A DNA stretch of 64,000 nucleotides, taken from contig JARACJ010000014.1 in NCBI GenBank assembly GCA_028767165.1, forward strand, positions 94,654 to 158,653, in the 5' to 3' direction. This document shows, piece after piece, positions 62,215 to 64,000 of the stretch. The translations under genes were made by a program, and so were the position numbers. The notes beneath the pieces were generated by a model. The model saw nothing but the letters and a program-made list of their open reading frames with translations. It did not search any database and was not told the DNA's origin. Within the stretch, counting starts at the first letter, position 1. Every line of letters begins with the position of its first letter. This DNA comes from Proteobacteria bacterium DTSAM18 (GTDB lineage Bacteria > Myxococcota_A > UBA796 > GCA-2862545).

Positions 62215-62571
62215 GAATCCTCCAAGCCGTGCGCCCCGTTAACTCGCTGGGCAGACGGCCTGCCACGACCCGGCACCACTGTGCCGTCGTCGCTTCGGTC
62301 GGGCCGACCACGAGGTCGGCCTGTCCCTTGCTCCTCGTCCCAGCGGCACCGGACCGCGGCATGCCTCGGGTGTGTGGCTCAAGGGAATCCCTGGGATTGC
62401 TTTCGCTCTGTCTCGGCGGGGTGTCGGGGCGATTCCGGCGGGGCGCTCGGCGCCCTGGCAGCCCCCGATGCTTCGTCGCGAGGCTCCTCGCCTCGCCGGC
62501 TCCCAGGACGCCTCGGGTTGGGGGCGTGGCGCCGCATCTGCCGGGCGGGCCTGCCGCTGTCGGTCGCGACC

Positions 62572-62798
62572 TGTCGGACGCCGGAACCCGAGTGCCAGTC
62601 CGCCCCGCACCACGAGCAGGCCCCCGACGCCCCGAAACCCCCAGGCCTCACCGCAAGAATCTCTGTGCCCTCTGTGTCTCAAGACACATCGCTCGCCAGG
62701 ACGCGGCCAACCCGAACAGGTCGATCCCACCAGACAGCACATCGACTCTCCCGGCACAATTCGCTCCCGCTCACCAGAACCCCACCGCATCGACCCCA
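62572..62798 (+). repeat. dispersed repeat family, copy B
   Basis: Plus-strand copy starting with GGTCGCGACC. It shares CGAGTGCCAG, CCGCCCCGCACCACGAGC, CTCTGTGTCTCAAGACACATCG, CCGAACAGG and GACATCGACTCTCCCGGC with copy A. The segment TGTGTCT-CA-AGACACA is itself an inverted repeat. Noncoding, upstream of alaS and downstream of the ExbD-like gene; 62215-62571 holds nothing else that I recognise. Confidence 0.75.
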
Positions 62799-62855
62799 GC
62801 ACCAGCTTCTGGTCCGACCGCCGCTACGCCGCCGCGCCGACTCCTTTCGGTGCGT

Positions 62856-63668
62856 TCAGGGGTCTGCGGCGGCGGCCATCTGCTCCAGCCGGAGGTCTTC
62901 GAGGCACTGGTCCTCGTGCCAGGAGCCTTCGAGGAGTACCACGGGGATCCTTTCCGCTCGTCCGATGTGGTGGCGCGTCGGTCCTTGGAGGTGGATGGTC
63001 TTGTGCAACTCCTCCTGTTTCTCGCGCCTCTCACGATCCCTCGCCCGTGAGGTACCGCACCAGCCCCGTTGTGTGTTCCCAGTCGGCCTCAACCGAGAGG
63101 GCACGGGGGCGTCCGGGGCCTGCAGGGACGCCAGGCATGATGACCACGGAACCGGGCCGGCCTGTGCTTCGTCGGTCTGGGGTTGATGCGCGCCCCAGAG
63201 GTACACGTCCGCGCCTCCGAGCCCCCGGACGACGCGCAAGACGCGCTGGAGACGCTCGGGGGGAACGTCGACGTCCACCCCGAGCAGGACATTGCGGCTT
63301 AGATTGCGGCGAAGCTTGTTTCTGGGGGCATCCGGGGGGGAGGTGGCGCCCAACAGGGGCCACCCGCGAAGTCGGTCCACCAGGGCATCCATGCTGTCGA
63401 CTCTCCGGTCCTCGACCTGGATCCAGTCCGAGCCCATCAGGATGATGGTGGGCGTGCGGTTGCCCCGGTCGTCGGTGGCATTGAAGGCCTCGACGGAGAC
63501 ATGTCGCACCGATTGGCCTGACCCGATGGAGGGCAGCTGCAAAGGCTCGAAGGGGATGATCTGCTTGCCGTCGTCCAGGGTCGTCCATGGGCTGGAAGGT
63601 CGCAGGAACAAGGTGAGAGCCACGACACATCCTGCGATCGTGACGAGCTGTCTTCTGGACGGGGGCAT
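62856..63668 (-). CDS. ExbD/TolR-like protein with doubtful C-terminus
   Basis: This frame codes 270 residues starting at ATG 63668. Residues 1-165 fit ExbD/TolR: one membrane segment ('QLVTIAGCVVALTLFL'), a periplasmic domain with 'DRRVDSMDALVDRLRG' and 'GVDVDVPPERLQRVLRVVRGL', and a WG ending at about 165. The later residues are Arg/Gln-rich and unlike the family. A one-base shift gives 'GSVVIMPGVPAGPG...TTGLVRYLTGEGS', ending at 63031, which reads better. A frameshift or sequence error is possible. No exbB/tolQ partner is near. Confidence 0.55.
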   Translation of the reverse strand: MPPSRRQLVTIAGCVVALTLFLRPSSPWTTLDDGKQIIPFEPLQLPSIGSGQSVRHVSVEAFNATDDRGNRTPTIILMGSDWIQVEDRRVDSMDALVDRLRGWPLLGATSPPDAPRNKLRRNLSRNVLLGVDVDVPPERLQRVLRVVRGLGGADVYLWGAHQPQTDEAQAGPVPWSSCLASLQAPDAPVPSRLRPTGNTQRGWCGTSRARDRERREKQEELHKTIHLQGPTRHHIGRAERIPVVLLEGSWHEDQCLEDLRLEQMAAAADP

Positions 63669-63766
63669 GCGAATCCCGGTGAGGAAGGGCCACACGTTAG
63701 CACACGTCTTCGTCACCAGCGACGAACTTCCGTGACCTGCCCTCATGAACCCCACCTGTCAGTGCA

Positions 63767-63873
63767 GGTCGCGACCTGCCGGACGCCAAGACTCGAATGT
63801 CAGCACGCCCCGCACCACGTGCAGGCCGAGCCCGCTACGCGCCACCTGCAAGAAAACTCTGTGATCTTGTATA
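63767..63873 (+). repeat. dispersed repeat family, copy C (partial)
   Basis: Begins with GGTCGCGACCTGCCGGACGCC and contains CGCCCCGCACCACGTGCAGG and CTGCAAGAAAACTCTGTG, matching the first 110 bases of copy B, then stops. Same orientation as copy B, flanking the ExbD-like gene as direct repeats. Confidence 0.7.
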
Positions 63874-64000
63874 TCGGAGCGGCGGCTGGCCACGGCCAAG
63901 TCTGGTCTGTGTTTGAGGCCCCGAGCCTGTCACAGAGATGAGCATGCACGAGTGGCCAGTCGCCCCCCTCCCTTTGGATAGGATGGGGGCACGGTCTTGG

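Noticed and set aside
62215..62571. Possible tRNA or small RNA upstream of alaS
   Set aside because: No cloverleaf or T-loop sequence found by eye; C-rich hairpins are expected at this composition.
59629..63186. An 1185-codon open frame on the plus strand
   Set aside because: Antisense to alaS and running through a non-coding repeat; same artefact.
63732..63941. 69-codon frame over repeat copy C
   Set aside because: Entirely within the dispersed repeat; the same repeat elsewhere has stops in this frame.
1..64000. CRISPR arrays, transposases, integrases, phage genes
   Set aside because: No regularly spaced 25-40 bp repeats with unique spacers and no recognisable mobile-element protein were seen.

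Overview
The window is high-GC and densely coded, and nearly every gene can be read from its ribosome binding site. Several traits point to an uncultured Myxococcota or related 'deltaproteobacterial' lineage, though I cannot name a genus. These are lipoproteins with long Asp-Thr-Gly linkers, a Notch-type (LNR) repeat protein, a thrombospondin type-3 repeat protein, two DUF1592/DUF1501 cassettes, a futalosine-pathway (menaquinone) enzyme and an RRM/RGG RNA-binding protein. TTG and GTG starts are frequent, and many genes overlap by ATGA, so translational coupling is common. I see no rRNA, tRNA, CRISPR array, insertion sequence or phage gene.

Layout. 0-12 kb: two surface or secreted proteins, a degraded metallo-beta-lactamase-fold protein, then a lipid or xenobiotic set (four SDR oxidoreductases, a DUF1214 protein, a PAPS-type sulfotransferase, a SRPBCC protein and an AidB-like acyl-CoA dehydrogenase). 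A 257-bp array of CATG tetramers lies just before the dehydrogenase. 12-17.5 kb: an operon of DUF1592 lipoprotein, Tat-exported DUF1501 protein and type-3 repeat lipoprotein. 17.9-21.3 kb: small regulators, a VOC protein and the RRM protein. 21.3-24.7 kb: the most unusual locus, where a TetR gene is coupled to a fusion of a reductive-dehalogenase/QueG-like iron-sulfur domain with an FprA-type NADP reductase. It diverges from a 7Fe ferredoxin across a fully symmetric bidirectional promoter. 25-31 kb: LysR, an aldo/keto reductase and a second DUF1501/DUF1592 pair. 31.6-35.4 kb: SDR, TetR with operators and hchA, then ychF.

35.4-64 kb: a dispersed repeat copy, a P450, a UPF0182 protein, a histone-deacetylase-fold protein that has lost its zinc site, mqnC, DUF2203, an ATP-grasp protein, and a coupled operon (cystathionine beta-synthase, cystathionine gamma-lyase, lipoprotein, plsB, membrane protein). 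Then come an aldehyde-dehydrogenase-fold protein without catalytic residues, a membrane histidine kinase, an HPD-less J-domain/RodZ-HTH protein coupled to rluD, a BamD-like TPR protein, DUF1844, alaS and an ExbD-like protein flanked by two more repeat copies.

Themes. (1) Regulators with readable operators sit beside their targets (TetR at 24.3 and 33.2 kb, possibly TetR at 19.3 kb, LysR at 26.3 kb). (2) Several enzyme folds have lost catalytic residues (MBL, HDAC, ALDH, one SDR, the J-domain). (3) The ferredoxin plus NADP-reductase fusion could serve itself or the orphan P450 as an electron-transfer system. Functional links across the window are inference.
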